Source: Phycisphaerae bacterium
GTDB lineage: Bacteria > Planctomycetota > Phycisphaerae > UBA1845
Reading direction: 5' to 3'
Length of the DNA stretch: 64,000 bases
Assembly (NCBI GenBank): GCA_022072505.1
Contig: JAJVHU010000013.1
Coordinates: 124,001 to 188,000 of the forward strand
Shown: positions 11,818-23,100 of the stretch, one piece after another
Position numbering within the stretch: the first letter of the stretch is position 1
Layout: each line of letters opens with the position of its first letter
The notes under the pieces: generated by a model
What the model saw: the letters and a program-made list of their open reading frames with translations, nothing else
Database searches by the model: none
What the model was told of the DNA's origin: nothing
Position numbers and translations under genes: made by a program

Positions 11818-13023
11818 ATGATCCACCGTCACGCCATCGGCCTGTTGCCGAAGAAACCGCACACCGTGCTCCGCGACGACGCGGGGAAGCTCATGATGGA
11901 GGTGTGCGTCACGCGCGAGGGCTTCCACGGCCCGTTCAGCATTCTGTATTACCGCAAACCGCCGACCGACGAGTTCGCCGTCGAGCGCCTGAGCCTGTCC
12001 GGGTTCTGCCCGTTCAAGTTCGTTGACGAGCAGCCGCTCCACCGCCGGCACGTCCGCACGCAGGATCTGAACCCGGGCGGAGACTTCCTGACCAGCCGGC
12101 GGACGTTGCTCGCCAACGACGACCTCCAGATCGGCATCTGCAAGCCCGCCGATCCGCCGATGCGGTTCTTCTCCAACGGCGACGGCGACGAGCTTTACTT
12201 CGTCAAGGAGGGACAAGGCCGCGTCGAATCCATCTACGGCGTCCTCCCGTTTCGCAAGTATGATTACGTGCTGATCCCGAAATCCACGCCGTACCGGATT
12301 CACCTTGACGGGCATCGGGGCGTCCTCCTCGTGTTCGAGGGGCGCCCGTACCTGGGCATTCCTTCCGAGTACCGCAACGCTTACGGACAGATCACGGATT
12401 ACGCCCCCTTCAGCCACCGCGATTTCCGCGTGCCCGAAGCGCTGCTGAAGTTCGACGAGAAGACGCACGGACCGCCGCCGTATCCGGTCGTCGTCAAGCA
12501 GGCGGACGCGCTCACGGTTCACCAGTACCAGCACTTCCCGCACGACGTGGTCGGCTGGGACGGGGCGATCTACCCCGTGGCGTTCAACATCCTCGACTAC
12601 CAGCCGAAGACGGGGCTGGTGCATCTTCCGCCGACGATTCATACGACGTTCGCCGGCCGGGGGTTCGTCGTCTGCTCGTTCGTTCCGCGTCTCGTGGATT
12701 ATCACGAGCAGTCGATCCCGTGTCCTTACGGGCACGCCAGCGTGGACATGGACGAGATTCTGTATTACGTGGACGGCAACTTCACGTCGCGCCGCGGGAT
12801 CGAGTCCGAGTCGATCAGCCTGCATCCGCAAGGCGTACCTCACGGACCGCACCCGGGGACGTACGAGCGCTCGATCGGGACGAAGCGCACGGAAGAGCTG
12901 GCCGTCATGTGCGACACGTACAAGCCGCTGAGGCTTACCACCGACGCCGCAGCCGTCGAGGACAAGGACTACCACATGAGCTGGGTGAAGAAGGAAGCGC
13001 CCGACGCGTGGACGTCGAAGTAG
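11818..13023 (+). CDS. hmgA: Homogentisate 1,2-dioxygenase
   Basis: Whole-length similarity by eye to the homogentisate dioxygenase/cupin family (DELYFVKEGQGR..., LHPQGVPHGPHPG); start taken as ATG at 11818. Confidence 0.85.
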   Translation: MIHRHAIGLLPKKPHTVLRDDAGKLMMEVCVTREGFHGPFSILYYRKPPTDEFAVERLSLSGFCPFKFVDEQPLHRRHVRTQDLNPGGDFLTSRRTLLANDDLQIGICKPADPPMRFFSNGDGDELYFVKEGQGRVESIYGVLPFRKYDYVLIPKSTPYRIHLDGHRGVLLVFEGRPYLGIPSEYRNAYGQITDYAPFSHRDFRVPEALLKFDEKTHGPPPYPVVVKQADALTVHQYQHFPHDVVGWDGAIYPVAFNILDYQPKTGLVHLPPTIHTTFAGRGFVVCSFVPRLVDYHEQSIPCPYGHASVDMDEILYYVDGNFTSRRGIESESISLHPQGVPHGPHPGTYERSIGTKRTEELAVMCDTYKPLRLTTDAAAVEDKDYHMSWVKKEAPDAWTSK

Positions 13024-13184
13024 GTCCGGAGCATGCCGGAGAGGGGGGCACGGCGCCTGCGTCCCCATCCCCGCGCCGCGCCCCGCGGATTTGCGGTTTG
13101 ATGAGGTCGACGGGGAGGCGATGCGCGAACGACCCCTCTGCGCCCGACGTTGAACGACGGAGCGGTTGCCGGGGTTGACCGTCC

Positions 13185-13220
13185 CGCCGCCGACTCCCGA
13201 CTTCAGTCGGGAGGCTAACC
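13185..13220. repeat. REP-like palindrome
   Basis: CTCCCGACTTCAGTCGGGAG perfect short hairpin in an intergenic region. Confidence 0.6.
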
Positions 13221-13308
13221 CGCCTGATCCGCGCGGTGTCATGATATCATGTGGGGAGGAGGCCCCGTGGCGGCAGAAGCTCAATCCCGCGAGGAAAGGG
13301 AGGTTTGA

Positions 13309-13554
13309 ATGACGAGGAAAGCGGTAGCGGCGGCGACGTGCCTGGCGATGACGGCCGCGCTGGGCGGTTGCGTCGGGGTCATCGGCAACACGGTGACGGT
13401 GCGCGACGAGGTGCTGGCGAGGAAGCCGGTCGTCATCGACGGTCGGATTTACGTGGTCGACGTGCGGACCGGCGCGGTGATGGCGCTGGATCCCAACGCG
13501 GCGGGATCGGCTTCGTCGTTCACGCCGGTGATCGCCGACGACGACGGTCCGTGA
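13309..13554 (+). CDS. Small putative lipoprotein
   Basis: MTRKAVAAATCLAMTAALGGCVGVIG lipobox; AGGGAGG Shine-Dalgarno-like sequence upstream. Confidence 0.65.
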   Translation: MTRKAVAAATCLAMTAALGGCVGVIGNTVTVRDEVLARKPVVIDGRIYVVDVRTGAVMALDPNAAGSASSFTPVIADDDGP

Positions 13555-13778
13555 CCCCGCCAGCAGGGAGTCAGGAGGCGTCGCATCCAGCGGCGAGACG
13601 GGCGTCTGAGCGGCGCGCCGTTGCGACGCGACGTTTTCAAGCCCGGTCGGCAGGTGTCCGGGCGGGGTTCTCCGCCATCTTTGCGCGAGGGAGGCGCAAA
13701 TGAAGTGCCGCGCATGATCGACCGATAGACGACCGGAGGCTGAGGGTCTCCGCTCTTCGGAGCGGCCAGCCTTCCTTG

Positions 13779-13826
13779 ACAGGGGGAGTCCGGGACACGG
13801 CGAACTCGGGCTCCCCTGTTTTTTCA
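13779..13826 (+). terminator. Rho-independent terminator-like hairpin
   Basis: ACAGGGGGAG...CTCCCCTGTTTTTT. Confidence 0.65.
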
Positions 13827-13977
13827 CCGCCCGTTGAAAAACTCGGCGTCGTTCTCATGAGCTTTGAGTTTTTCCCGGAGCAATCGGCGTCCGCGAGGGA
13901 GGCCCACCCTTTTTCGACGGGCTGCTGGGGAAATCGGCAACCGGGAGAGATACGCCGTCGACCTGCGTCGGCCGCCG

Positions 13978-15903
13978 CTATCCGATCACGCCGTGGTTCT
14001 GCAACTGCGGCAGCGTCATTCGGAAGTGGGCGCCGCCGAAAGTCGGATCCTTGCGGTGGACGAGTTCGAGACGCCCCCCCAGCAGTCCGCACCAGTTCCT
14101 CGCCAGCGCCAGCCCCAGCCCCAGCCCGCTTTTCGCCCGGGACTCGGCCGACTTCCCCCGCCGGAACGGCTTGTACAACGCGCGCACGTCCGACGCCTCG
14201 ATGCCCGGACCCGTGTCGACGACATCCAGGGCGATGCGCTCGCCGGCTTCGCCGAGACGCACGAGCACGCGGGAGGCGTCGCCGTTGCGTCCGTGCCGGC
14301 AGGCGTTCGCCACCAGCACGCCCAGCACGCACAGCACCAGTTCGACGTCGGTGGTCAGCGGGCGCCCGTCCGCCCACTGATTGTCGGTGACGAGCTGCAC
14401 GCCCTCATCCGCGCACGCCTTGCCGAACGTCGTCCGCGTGCGGTTGAGAAACTCGTCGGCACGGATCGTCGCGGGCGCGAGGCGGACCTTGCGGTTCTCG
14501 ATCCGGGCGTACTCGAGCACGCCGTTGACCACGTCCGCGAGGCGCTTCGACTCCCGGTTCAGCGTCTGAAGGTACTCCGGACGGGACTCCTCCGGAACCA
14601 GCCCCTCGGCCAGCATGTCGGTGTAAAGACGGAACGTTGTCAGCGGCGTCCGCAGCTCGTGCGCCACGGCGTACGCGAACTCGACGCGCCGGTTCGACAC
14701 CGTCAGCAGCGTTCGCAGCCCCAGCCCGATCACGCCCAGCGACACCAGCGCCACGCCCCACACCAGCAGGAGCGTCGCCCGCCCCTCGTTCCACGTCCAC
14801 AGCGACGCGCCCGCCGTCACCGGTTCGATGTCCAGCCGCGCCGGCAGCGTCGCCAGCACGTTGTGGTCGCGCGTTCCCGCCGCCGACGTCACCGGCGTCA
14901 GCGTGGCGCGGGGATGCGACGCCGCAAGCTGCGCGAGCAGACTGTCGCGCAGCTTCTCCCAGTTGATCACCAGCCCCTGATACACCGACGACTCCGTCAC
15001 TTCGGGCACCGCCACGGTCACGCGCCGCATCAGCACCAGCCCCGGAAGCTCCCCCTCCCGAGGCAGCCACACCGGGATCATCGGCGTCACCCAGACCTCC
15101 GCGTATTCCGGAACATCCGAAGGGAGCGCCGGGTTTGAGTTCTCCACTTCGTTCAGAAGGTTCTGCGCCACGACGTCGATCGGATCGCACCCGATCAACT
15201 GCGTGTTCGACTGCTGCAACTGCCGGTTCACGAGCTGGCGCGTCGCCCACTCCTGCGTCCCGCGCATCTGGGCTTCCTGAAAGCGCTCGTAACCGCGCGA
15301 TTGTGCGGAGGCGAGGCGGATCGGTTCAGCCGAAGCGCCGGGGTCCGGTGCGGAATGAAGGTCTCGCGCCACGGCTGCGTTGAACCGGTCCCGCAGATCG
15401 TCATAGGACAGGTGCGACGTCAGCTCTCGCAGCGCTTCGGCCAGCGCGAGCGTTTCCGCGGGCGGCGCGGCGGGCGTTTCCGTACCCGCGAGCCCCCAGC
15501 GATCGCCGGTGTGCGGAAGAATCTGCGGCGAGGTCGGCTGACCGTTCTCCCCCCACTGGAAGTACACGTCCACCCACTCCGGCGGATCCTGCTCGAGGAT
15601 CGGCGACGGAAGCGTGAATTCGGAGGCGTTGACCTCGGTCCCGTTGCGCGACAGCGACGTCGGCGCGTAGCGCGCGCTGTAGTGCCGGTACGAGCGGCCC
15701 GTCTCTCGCGCGAGGAAGGGCATCAGCGTGTTGTCCAGCCGCCACAGCGCCGACTGCACGCCCTCCTCCCGCAGCGCCCGAAGCTCATAATCCTCGAGGC
15801 GCACCGTCAGCCACGTCGCCCAGATCAGTCCCCCGAGGACGAACACGCAGATGAACGCGAACCCCGCTCCCGCCAGCGTCTTCAGTCTTGCCGGTCCGCT
15901 CAC
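13978..15903 (-). CDS. Sensor histidine kinase
   Basis: YAVAHELRTPLTTFRLYTDML H-box, GLGLGLALARN ATPase box; 4-nt overlap with the response regulator. Confidence 0.9.
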   Translation of the reverse strand: MSGPARLKTLAGAGFAFICVFVLGGLIWATWLTVRLEDYELRALREEGVQSALWRLDNTLMPFLARETGRSYRHYSARYAPTSLSRNGTEVNASEFTLPSPILEQDPPEWVDVYFQWGENGQPTSPQILPHTGDRWGLAGTETPAAPPAETLALAEALRELTSHLSYDDLRDRFNAAVARDLHSAPDPGASAEPIRLASAQSRGYERFQEAQMRGTQEWATRQLVNRQLQQSNTQLIGCDPIDVVAQNLLNEVENSNPALPSDVPEYAEVWVTPMIPVWLPREGELPGLVLMRRVTVAVPEVTESSVYQGLVINWEKLRDSLLAQLAASHPRATLTPVTSAAGTRDHNVLATLPARLDIEPVTAGASLWTWNEGRATLLLVWGVALVSLGVIGLGLRTLLTVSNRRVEFAYAVAHELRTPLTTFRLYTDMLAEGLVPEESRPEYLQTLNRESKRLADVVNGVLEYARIENRKVRLAPATIRADEFLNRTRTTFGKACADEGVQLVTDNQWADGRPLTTDVELVLCVLGVLVANACRHGRNGDASRVLVRLGEAGERIALDVVDTGPGIEASDVRALYKPFRRGKSAESRAKSGLGLGLALARNWCGLLGGRLELVHRKDPTFGGAHFRMTLPQLQNHGVIG

Positions 15904-16643
15904 GACCCACGCCCTTCCGTCTCGACCTGAACGTCCGCGCCGAGCATGTATCCCTTCCCGCGCACCGTCACGATCCAGTCCTCTCCCCCGCCGTTGCCCT
16001 CCGCCGAGGATCCGCTCAGCTTGTTGCGCAGCCGCGTGATGTGCATGTCGATCGCCCGCGTCTCCACCCGTCCGTCGCGGATGCCCCAGACCGAGCTGAG
16101 CAGCGACTCCCGCGACACCGCCTGTCCGCGCTGCGTCGCCAGCCGCCGCATCACCTCGGCCTCCATCTCCGACAGCGCCGTCCGCTGACCGTCGGGCGTC
16201 ACCACCTCATGACGCGCGCAGTCCACCACCGTCGCCCCGTGCTTGAGGCGAAGAATCTGCGCCGGACGCTCCGGCGTGCGCCGCAACACCGCCTCGATCC
16301 GCGCGAGAAGCTCCCGCGCCGAGAAGGGCTTCACCACGTAGTCGTCCGCGCCGAGCTTCAATCCGCGGACGCGGTCGTCCTCCGCCCCGCGCGCCGTCAG
16401 GATGATCACCGGCAAGGACGTGTGCGTCTCGCGCAGCGCCGAGAGCACGTCGAACCCGTCGAGCTTCGGCAGCATGAGGTCCAGCAGCACGAGATCCACC
16501 CCGCCCGCGCGCGAGGCATGAAGCCCCGCCTCGCCGTCCGCCGCCTCGACCGGCTCGTATCCGGCCATCTTCAGAATGTCCACCACCGCGCGACGGATCG
16601 CCGGCTCATCCTCAACGATCACCACCCGACGTTTCGCGCCCAT
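15900..16643 (-). CDS. OmpR/PhoB-family response regulator
   Basis: VVIVEDEPAIRRAVVDIL, LVLLDLMLPKLDGFDVL, winged-helix C-terminus. Confidence 0.93.
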   Translation of the reverse strand: MGAKRRVVIVEDEPAIRRAVVDILKMAGYEPVEAADGEAGLHASRAGGVDLVLLDLMLPKLDGFDVLSALRETHTSLPVIILTARGAEDDRVRGLKLGADDYVVKPFSARELLARIEAVLRRTPERPAQILRLKHGATVVDCARHEVVTPDGQRTALSEMEAEVMRRLATQRGQAVSRESLLSSVWGIRDGRVETRAIDMHITRLRNKLSGSSAEGNGGGEDWIVTVRGKGYMLGADVQVETEGRGS

Positions 16644-16863
16644 GTCGGCTCCCCCGCACGCCCCCGACGGATTCTACGCCCCGAAAGACCCCCTTCGCCG
16701 ACCCGCGGCGGCCCGGTCCTCCCTCGGCTCATCGGAAAAGTCTAACCGCGCGTCCGACGCGGGTCTGTCACGCGCCTGTAACGCCGACCGCCGGGGCTGC
16801 GCCGTCGTGCTCGCGGGATTGCGTCGGGAAATGCCTGCGGGGGCTTCTGTGCCGCGTCCGTTG

Positions 16864-18288
16864 CTACGCCGACACCGGCAGCACCTTGTCGCTCGGGTGA
16901 ATCATGTCCGCCGGGTTCAGCGCCTCGTCGAGCTGCGCCGCGGTCAGCTTGATCTTCCCGGACGTGATCTGTTCCTGTGCGACCTGGCGGACCGTCTTGC
17001 CCGTGGCGAACGCCTCCTTCGCGATCGCCGCCGCCGTGTCATACCCCACCAGCGGCGCAAGGCTCGTACACATCGCCAGCGATCCTTCGATCAGATCGCG
17101 GCATCGCTCCGCGTTCGCCGTGATGCCGCTTACGCACTTCTCCGTGAACACCCGCGACGCCGACGCCAGCAGGCGCACCGCCTCCAGCAGGTTGTGCGCC
17201 ATCGCCGGCATGCCCACGTTCAGCTCGAAGAAGCTCTCGCGGCACGCCGCCGTCACCGCCGCGTCCGCGCCGATCACGTGCGCCGCCACCTGGCCCACCA
17301 TCTCGCACATCACCGGGTTGACCTTTCCGGGCATGATGCTGCTGCCCGGTTGCGTCGCGGGCAGGAGAATCTCGCCGATGCCGCAGCGCGGACCGCTGCC
17401 CAGCAGGCGGATGTCGCCGGCGATCTTCGCGAGGCCGACCGCGATCGCCTTAAGCTGACCGCTCACTTCGCACACCGCGTCCTTCGACGCCTGCGCCTCG
17501 AAGTGATCCTCGGCCTCGACGAACTCGATGTTCGTGACCTTGCTCAACTCCGCGCAGATCCGCCGGGCGAACTCCGGATGCGTGTTGATCCCCGTCCCCA
17601 CCGCCGTCCCGCCGAGCGGAAGCTCCCGCAACGCCCGCACCGCCTTCGTCGCCCGCAACGCCGCCAGCGCCGCCTGCCGCGCGTACCCGCCGAACTCCTG
17701 ACCCAGCGTCACCGGCGTCGCGTCCATCAGGTGCGTTCGGCCGATCTTCAGCACCCCCGCGAACTCCTTCGCCTTCTTCGCCAGCCCCGAGGAAAGCATC
17801 TCCAGCGCCGGCACGAGGTCCGATCGCATCGCCTCCGCCGCGGCCACGTGGATCGCCGCCGGGATCACGTCGTTCGACGACTGTCCCATGTTGACGTGGT
17901 CGTTGGGGTGAACCTCCTTCGAGCCGATCTTCCCCCCGCCGATCTGCACCGCCCGGTTGGCGATGACCTCGTTGGCGTTCATGTTCGTGCTCGTGCCCGA
18001 CCCGGTCTGAAAGATGTCGAGCACGAAGTGATCGTCGTGTTTTCCGTCCACCACCTCCTGCGCCGCCCGGAGGATCAGGTCCGCCTTCTTCTCGTCCAGC
18101 TTGCCCAGATCGCGGTTGACCTTCGCCGCCGCCTGCTTGATCAGGCCCATCGCCCGGATGAACCGCCGTCCAAACCGGTACCCGCTGACCGGAAAGTTCT
18201 CGACCGCGCGCTGCGTCGTCGCCCCCCACAGCGCCTCCGCCGGAACGGTCATCTCCCCCATGCTGTCCTTCTCGATCCGCGTCGCCAT
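16864..18288 (-). CDS. fumC: Class II fumarate hydratase
   Basis: GSSIMPGKVNPVMCEMV fumarase/aspartase signature; GSGTSTNMNANEVIANRA. Confidence 0.96.
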   Translation of the reverse strand: MATRIEKDSMGEMTVPAEALWGATTQRAVENFPVSGYRFGRRFIRAMGLIKQAAAKVNRDLGKLDEKKADLILRAAQEVVDGKHDDHFVLDIFQTGSGTSTNMNANEVIANRAVQIGGGKIGSKEVHPNDHVNMGQSSNDVIPAAIHVAAAEAMRSDLVPALEMLSSGLAKKAKEFAGVLKIGRTHLMDATPVTLGQEFGGYARQAALAALRATKAVRALRELPLGGTAVGTGINTHPEFARRICAELSKVTNIEFVEAEDHFEAQASKDAVCEVSGQLKAIAVGLAKIAGDIRLLGSGPRCGIGEILLPATQPGSSIMPGKVNPVMCEMVGQVAAHVIGADAAVTAACRESFFELNVGMPAMAHNLLEAVRLLASASRVFTEKCVSGITANAERCRDLIEGSLAMCTSLAPLVGYDTAAAIAKEAFATGKTVRQVAQEQITSGKIKLTAAQLDEALNPADMIHPSDKVLPVSA

Positions 18289-18375
18289 CGCTTCACCTCT
18301 CGAAACCCGAGCGGCGCATTTTCAGCCCGCACGAACGTCCCTCATCGCCAAAACGCCCCCTCAACCGAGCCGCGT

Positions 18376-19431
18376 CTAGTTGCGCCCCGGCGGCGCGCCC
18401 GCGTTCGCGCCGTTCATCACGGCGCGGCGGACCCACCGTCCCTGCTCGTAGGAGAATCGGCGCAGGGCGACGCGATCCTTGTTGAGCGGTCCGCCGCCCT
18501 TGATCACGCGGTAGAACTCGTCCCAGTCGGGCGTGCTGAACCCCCAGCGGCCGGTTTTCTCGTCGAGTTTCGCCAAGGGGTCCGGCGTCACGTCGAACGA
18601 TCCGTCCGGACGGCGCAGAACCAGTCCGTCCGGACCCTTGCGGACGACGTGAATCCTCAGCCCCAGATCCAGCGCCGCGGGCGAGAAACGATCCACGAAT
18701 TTCCGGCGCAGCTCGTCATTCGTGGCGGTCTTGATCCGCCACCTCATGAACGGCGTCGTTTTCACCGAGTCCTTGTCGGGCGGACCGAAGAACATCACGC
18801 ACGGCCACCACCAGCGGTCGAACGCCTCCTGCATCATCTGCTTCTGACGCCGCGTGCCGCTCATGAGCGTGAGCACCATGTCCTCGCCGCTCTTGAAGTG
18901 AAACGCCTCCTCCATGTTGATCCGCTTCATCGTGCGGACGTAGGGACCGTAGCTGCCGTCCGCGAGCGACTTCTGATTCATGATCGCCGCGCCGTCCACC
19001 AGCCACTGGATCGCGGCGACGTCCGCCCACGTCGGCGCGGGATAGTTGAAGACGTTGTGGTAGCGCGTCACGCCGGTGATCAGGTCGCGCAGCATCGCGT
19101 CGCGCGATTTGCCCAGATCCTGCGACACGCGGTAGAGCATCTGCCCGTGTCCGACCTCGTCCTGCACCTTCGCGATCAGCGCCAGCTTCCGCCGCAGACA
19201 AGGCGCCCGCGTGATCCACTCCCCTTCGGGCAGCGCGCCGACGATCTCGCTGTTGGCGTGATGCTCGGCCATCTTGAGCATCCCCGCGCGATAGTTGTGC
19301 GGCATCCAGTCGCCCGGTTCGATCAGCTCGCCGCGGTCGATCCGCGCCTCAAACGCCGCGAGCTTTTCCGGATCCTCCTGGAGGCTCCAGTCCACCTTGA
19401 TCTGTTCCGTCCCGCCGCCGCAACTCATCAC
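18376..19431 (-). CDS. paaA: PaaA-like phenylacetyl-CoA epoxidase subunit A homolog
   Basis: MPHNYRAGMLKMAEHHANSEIVGALPEGEWITRAPCLRRKLALIAKVQDEVGHGQMLY is typical of PaaA. Confidence 0.85.
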   Translation of the reverse strand: MMSCGGGTEQIKVDWSLQEDPEKLAAFEARIDRGELIEPGDWMPHNYRAGMLKMAEHHANSEIVGALPEGEWITRAPCLRRKLALIAKVQDEVGHGQMLYRVSQDLGKSRDAMLRDLITGVTRYHNVFNYPAPTWADVAAIQWLVDGAAIMNQKSLADGSYGPYVRTMKRINMEEAFHFKSGEDMVLTLMSGTRRQKQMMQEAFDRWWWPCVMFFGPPDKDSVKTTPFMRWRIKTATNDELRRKFVDRFSPAALDLGLRIHVVRKGPDGLVLRRPDGSFDVTPDPLAKLDEKTGRWGFSTPDWDEFYRVIKGGGPLNKDRVALRRFSYEQGRWVRRAVMNGANAGAPPGRN

Positions 19432-19443
19432 GGTTCTCCCTGC

Positions 19444-19689
19444 TTACGCGTCCGAACTCCGAAGCCTTGCTTTCGGCGGGACGGCCTCGATCAACGCGAT
19501 ATGAACAAGGGCGATATCCACGTTGCGCTCCTTGTCCGCGTCATCCAACAACCCCACCGTGCATCGGCTCTTCCCCACCCGGATGAAATCAGGTCGCCGG
19601 ACGTTGAATTTGTCTCTCGTGCTCAGGAATAATCGAAAAGGAATGAAGGGTTCACGACGTATCCAGTGCTCCAGATCCTGAGGTCTCAT
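19444..19689 (-). CDS. Hypothetical protein
   Basis: 81-aa ORF, RREPFIPFRLFLSTRDKFNVRRPDFIRVGKSR pattern; overlaps the upstream ORF by 4 nt. Confidence 0.6.
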   Translation of the reverse strand: MRPQDLEHWIRREPFIPFRLFLSTRDKFNVRRPDFIRVGKSRCTVGLLDDADKERNVDIALVHIALIEAVPPKARLRSSDA

Positions 19690-20003
19690 GCTCGTTTTCC
19701 CCGGTCGGACTTGCCCGGAGTTCGGTTCCTGCCGCCCTCTCCGTTTCGGACGTTTGCGCCGCCCCGGGGTTCAACCGTCTCGACGTCCTCGTAACGCAGC
19801 GTCACGGTCCGATCCAGCCGGCGGCCTTTGAAGATACCGATGTGGCGGACGTTCGGACAGATCCAATACCGGATGCGCGGAGGGAGTTTGATCCTCGGCC
19901 CGTCGCGCAGCGCCACATGCAGGGACCGCGACGCCCCTTCCCCCAGCGATCGCTCGAAATCTTCCCTGAGCATGATGAGCCCGTCGCCTTCGTGGGTCCG
20001 CAA
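19686..20003 (-). CDS. Hypothetical protein
   Basis: 105-aa ORF coupled by 4-nt overlap to the preceding ORF; start uncertain. Confidence 0.45.
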   Translation of the reverse strand: MRTHEGDGLIMLREDFERSLGEGASRSLHVALRDGPRIKLPPRIRYWICPNVRHIGIFKGRRLDRTVTLRYEDVETVEPRGGANVRNGEGGRNRTPGKSDRGKRA

Positions 20004-20172
20004 TTCGTGGAAAGCGGCGCGTCGCCCCGTCGCAAACCATCAGACCTTCCGCGTACCGCCTCGGACGCTGACGCGCGCCAACCCCGGCAGTTCCGCACGC
20101 CGCCCTGTCTTCGATTATACGTTTCGACGCGGTTCGTCGATACCGCGCCCCTTGCGGTGAAGGCGCCCCGCC

Positions 20173-23100
20173 TCACACCGCCGACGGGTCCGGCGACGTC
20201 GGCGGCGCGGGCGCCAGCGGCGGATGATGAGGCGCGGGAGGCGCGACGTGACCACCGTCCGCGCGGGAGGCGTGCGCGCCCCGCCCCGCGCCGGACGCCG
20301 CAACCGGCGAGTCTGGCGCGGAGGCATGCGCGGGAGCCGGTCGACGCCCCGGCCCTTGTCCGAGCAGCGATTCCGGGATTGCCCCCGCACCCACCGGCGC
20401 GTGCCGCTCTTCCGGAAGCGGTTCGCCGTAGATCCAGACCTTCAGGTCCATGAACAACGAGAACAGCGCCGGAACGAGCACGAGGGTGAAGATCGTTGAA
20501 ACGGTCAGCCCTCCGGTCATCACGCTGCCGATGCCGCGATAGAGCTCGCTGCCCGGACCGGTCATCAACACCAGCGGCAGCGTGCCGAAGACCGTGGTCA
20601 TCGCGGTCATGAAGATCGGGCGCGTCCGCGTCCGCACCGACTTGATGACGGCTTCGGTGTGCGAAAGCCCCTCGTCGCGCATGCCGTTGAGCGACTGATG
20701 CACGATGAGGATCGCGTTGTTCACCACGACGCCGATGAGGATGACGAAGCCGAGCATCGTGACCACGTCGAGCTGCTGGATCGGCGTGTAAGGATCATAC
20801 GAACTCCGCCAGCTTACCCACCGCAGCGTCGCAAACCCGCCGACCACCGCCAGCGGAACCGAGAAGAGAATCACAAAGGGATAGGCGAACGACTCGAACA
20901 GCGCCGCCATCAGCAGGTAGGTGATGACGACGGCGAGCATCATGCGCGACTGAATCAGCTCGAACGTCAGGTGATAGTTGTACGCGAAGAACCCCAGCGC
21001 CAGCAGGCAGGTCGACAGCACCAGCGCTCTTAAGCCCCAGCGCCGCCCGTGCGTCGCGCCGAGCCCGAGCGACCCGAGGACCGCCAGCACGCCCAGTCCG
21101 CCCATCGTCACGGGCGCGGACGCCCCCAGCAGGCGCGGCCCGCGCACCAGCCCGTGAAAATCGCCGATCAATGCGTGCCGCGTCTGCGTCAGCTTCCCCG
21201 CCGTCCCGGACAGGGATACGAACACCGACGGCGGAATCACTCCCGCTGCGCGCATCGGCGCGATCAGCTCGTTGTTCAGATCGTCCATCGTGGTCTGAAG
21301 CGGAACGCCGGGCTTCGGTTGCACGGAGAGCGTCACCGAGGGCATCTGCTCGATGTGGTTGATCTGCTGCGGCGCGGTCGTGCGCTCGATGTGAACGATG
21401 CTCGACAGGGGCACGACGTGCTGCCGCGGCGTGAAGATCGGCGTTCCGGCGATCGTCTCGAGCGGGGCGCGCTCCTCCCGGGCGATCTTGATCGCCATGT
21501 CGATCTTGTCGCCGCGGTCGTTGTACTCGCCGACGAAGGCGCCTTCGACGCAGGCGCGAAGGATGAACCCCACGTCCGTGGCGGACAGCCCGACGTCGGC
21601 GGCCTGCGCCCGCTTCGGCGTCATGCGGATCTCGGGGCGGCCGAGGTCGAAGTTGCCGGGGTTGGGTTGCGGGTAGTTGTACCCGCGGCCCAGGATGGCG
21701 CCCTGGAGGGCGGACGCGACGGAGACCACCTGCGCGAGGTTGTCGCCGCGGATGTCGAGGTCCACGGCGTTGCCCGAACCGGTTCCGCTGTTGAACAGCG
21801 AGAACTGGAAAAACACCGGGAAGACGCCGGGGACGCGCATCGCCGCGTGGCTCATGTAGTTCACCAGCGGGCGGACCTGGTCTTCATCTTTCGACGTGCA
21901 ACCCATGAAAGCCCCGCCGCCGAACGACACGAAGAAGAAATCCTGGATCGGAGGAGGGACGACCCGCACCGGAACCGTGCCGCCCGGCCCCAGCATCATG
22001 TCCACCGGAGGCAGCGCCGCCGCTTCCGCCGAACCGATCGCCGCCTCCCACGAATGCCGCACGCCGTCGATCGGATCTTCAGGCGCGCCGTCCTCGACGA
22101 TCGCCGCCATCTGCTTGAATTCCTCGACCGAGTAACCCGGCGGTGAGATCAGAAATCCGAACACCAGGTTGCGGTTGCCTTCCGGGAGGTAGTCCAGGTC
22201 CGGCGCCAGCGCCCAACTCCCGGCGATCGACAGCGCCGTCAAACCGAGCACCACCGCGACGCGCGACCCCGTGCGCCCCAGGAGCAGACGGTTCAGCGAG
22301 CCGACCCACTCCGCAAAGAACCACGGCTTGTCGCCGCGAAGCACCGACGCTTCTCCGCCGAGCACCCTCGCCGCCAGCGGGGGGATCACCAGCACCGACA
22401 CCAGCAGCGACAACCCGACCGCCGCGGAAATCGCGATCGCAATGTCCTTGAAAAGCTGCCCCGTCTCCTCCTGGATCGTGACCACCGGGATGAACACCGC
22501 CATCGTCGTCAGCGTGCTCGCCAGCACCGCCGTCCAGACCTCGCGGGCGCCGTCGAACGCGGCCTGGAAGCGCGTCTTGCCCATCATGCGGTGGCGGTAG
22601 GTGTTCTCCAGCACGACGATCGCGTTGTCCACGACCATCCCCACGGCGAACGCCATCCCGGCGAGCATCACGACGTTCAGCGTGCGCCCCAGCGCGTGAA
22701 TCACGAGGAACGTGCCGATGATCGAGATCGGGATCGCCACGGCGATGACGCCCGTCGCGCTGGGACTCCGCAGGAAGAGAAAGAGGACGACGATCGTCAG
22801 CAACCCGCCCACCCAGATGTTCTGGATCACCAGGTCGATCGCGCCGTTGATGTACGTCGTCTCGTCGTAGACCTGCGACAGCGAAAGATCGAGCCCCATC
22901 GGGCGCAGGATGTCGCGGTTGACCACCTCGATCTGGCGCTTGAGGTTGTCCATCGCGGTCAGCACGTTCGCGCCGGTCTCCTTCCGCGCGGGCATCGCGA
23001 TGACGAATTCGCCTTTGCTCTTGACGAAGCTGATCGGCTTCTTGAACCCGTCCACCACCGTCGCCACGTCGCGCACCCGCACCGGACCGCCCTCGCGGTA

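Noticed and set aside
11722-13827. 701-aa minus-strand ORF
   Set aside because: Antisense to hmgA; no domain-like composition.
16576-19632. 1018-aa plus-strand ORF
   Set aside because: Antisense to the response regulator, fumC and paaA; Arg/His/Pro-rich shadow ORF typical of high-GC third-position bias.
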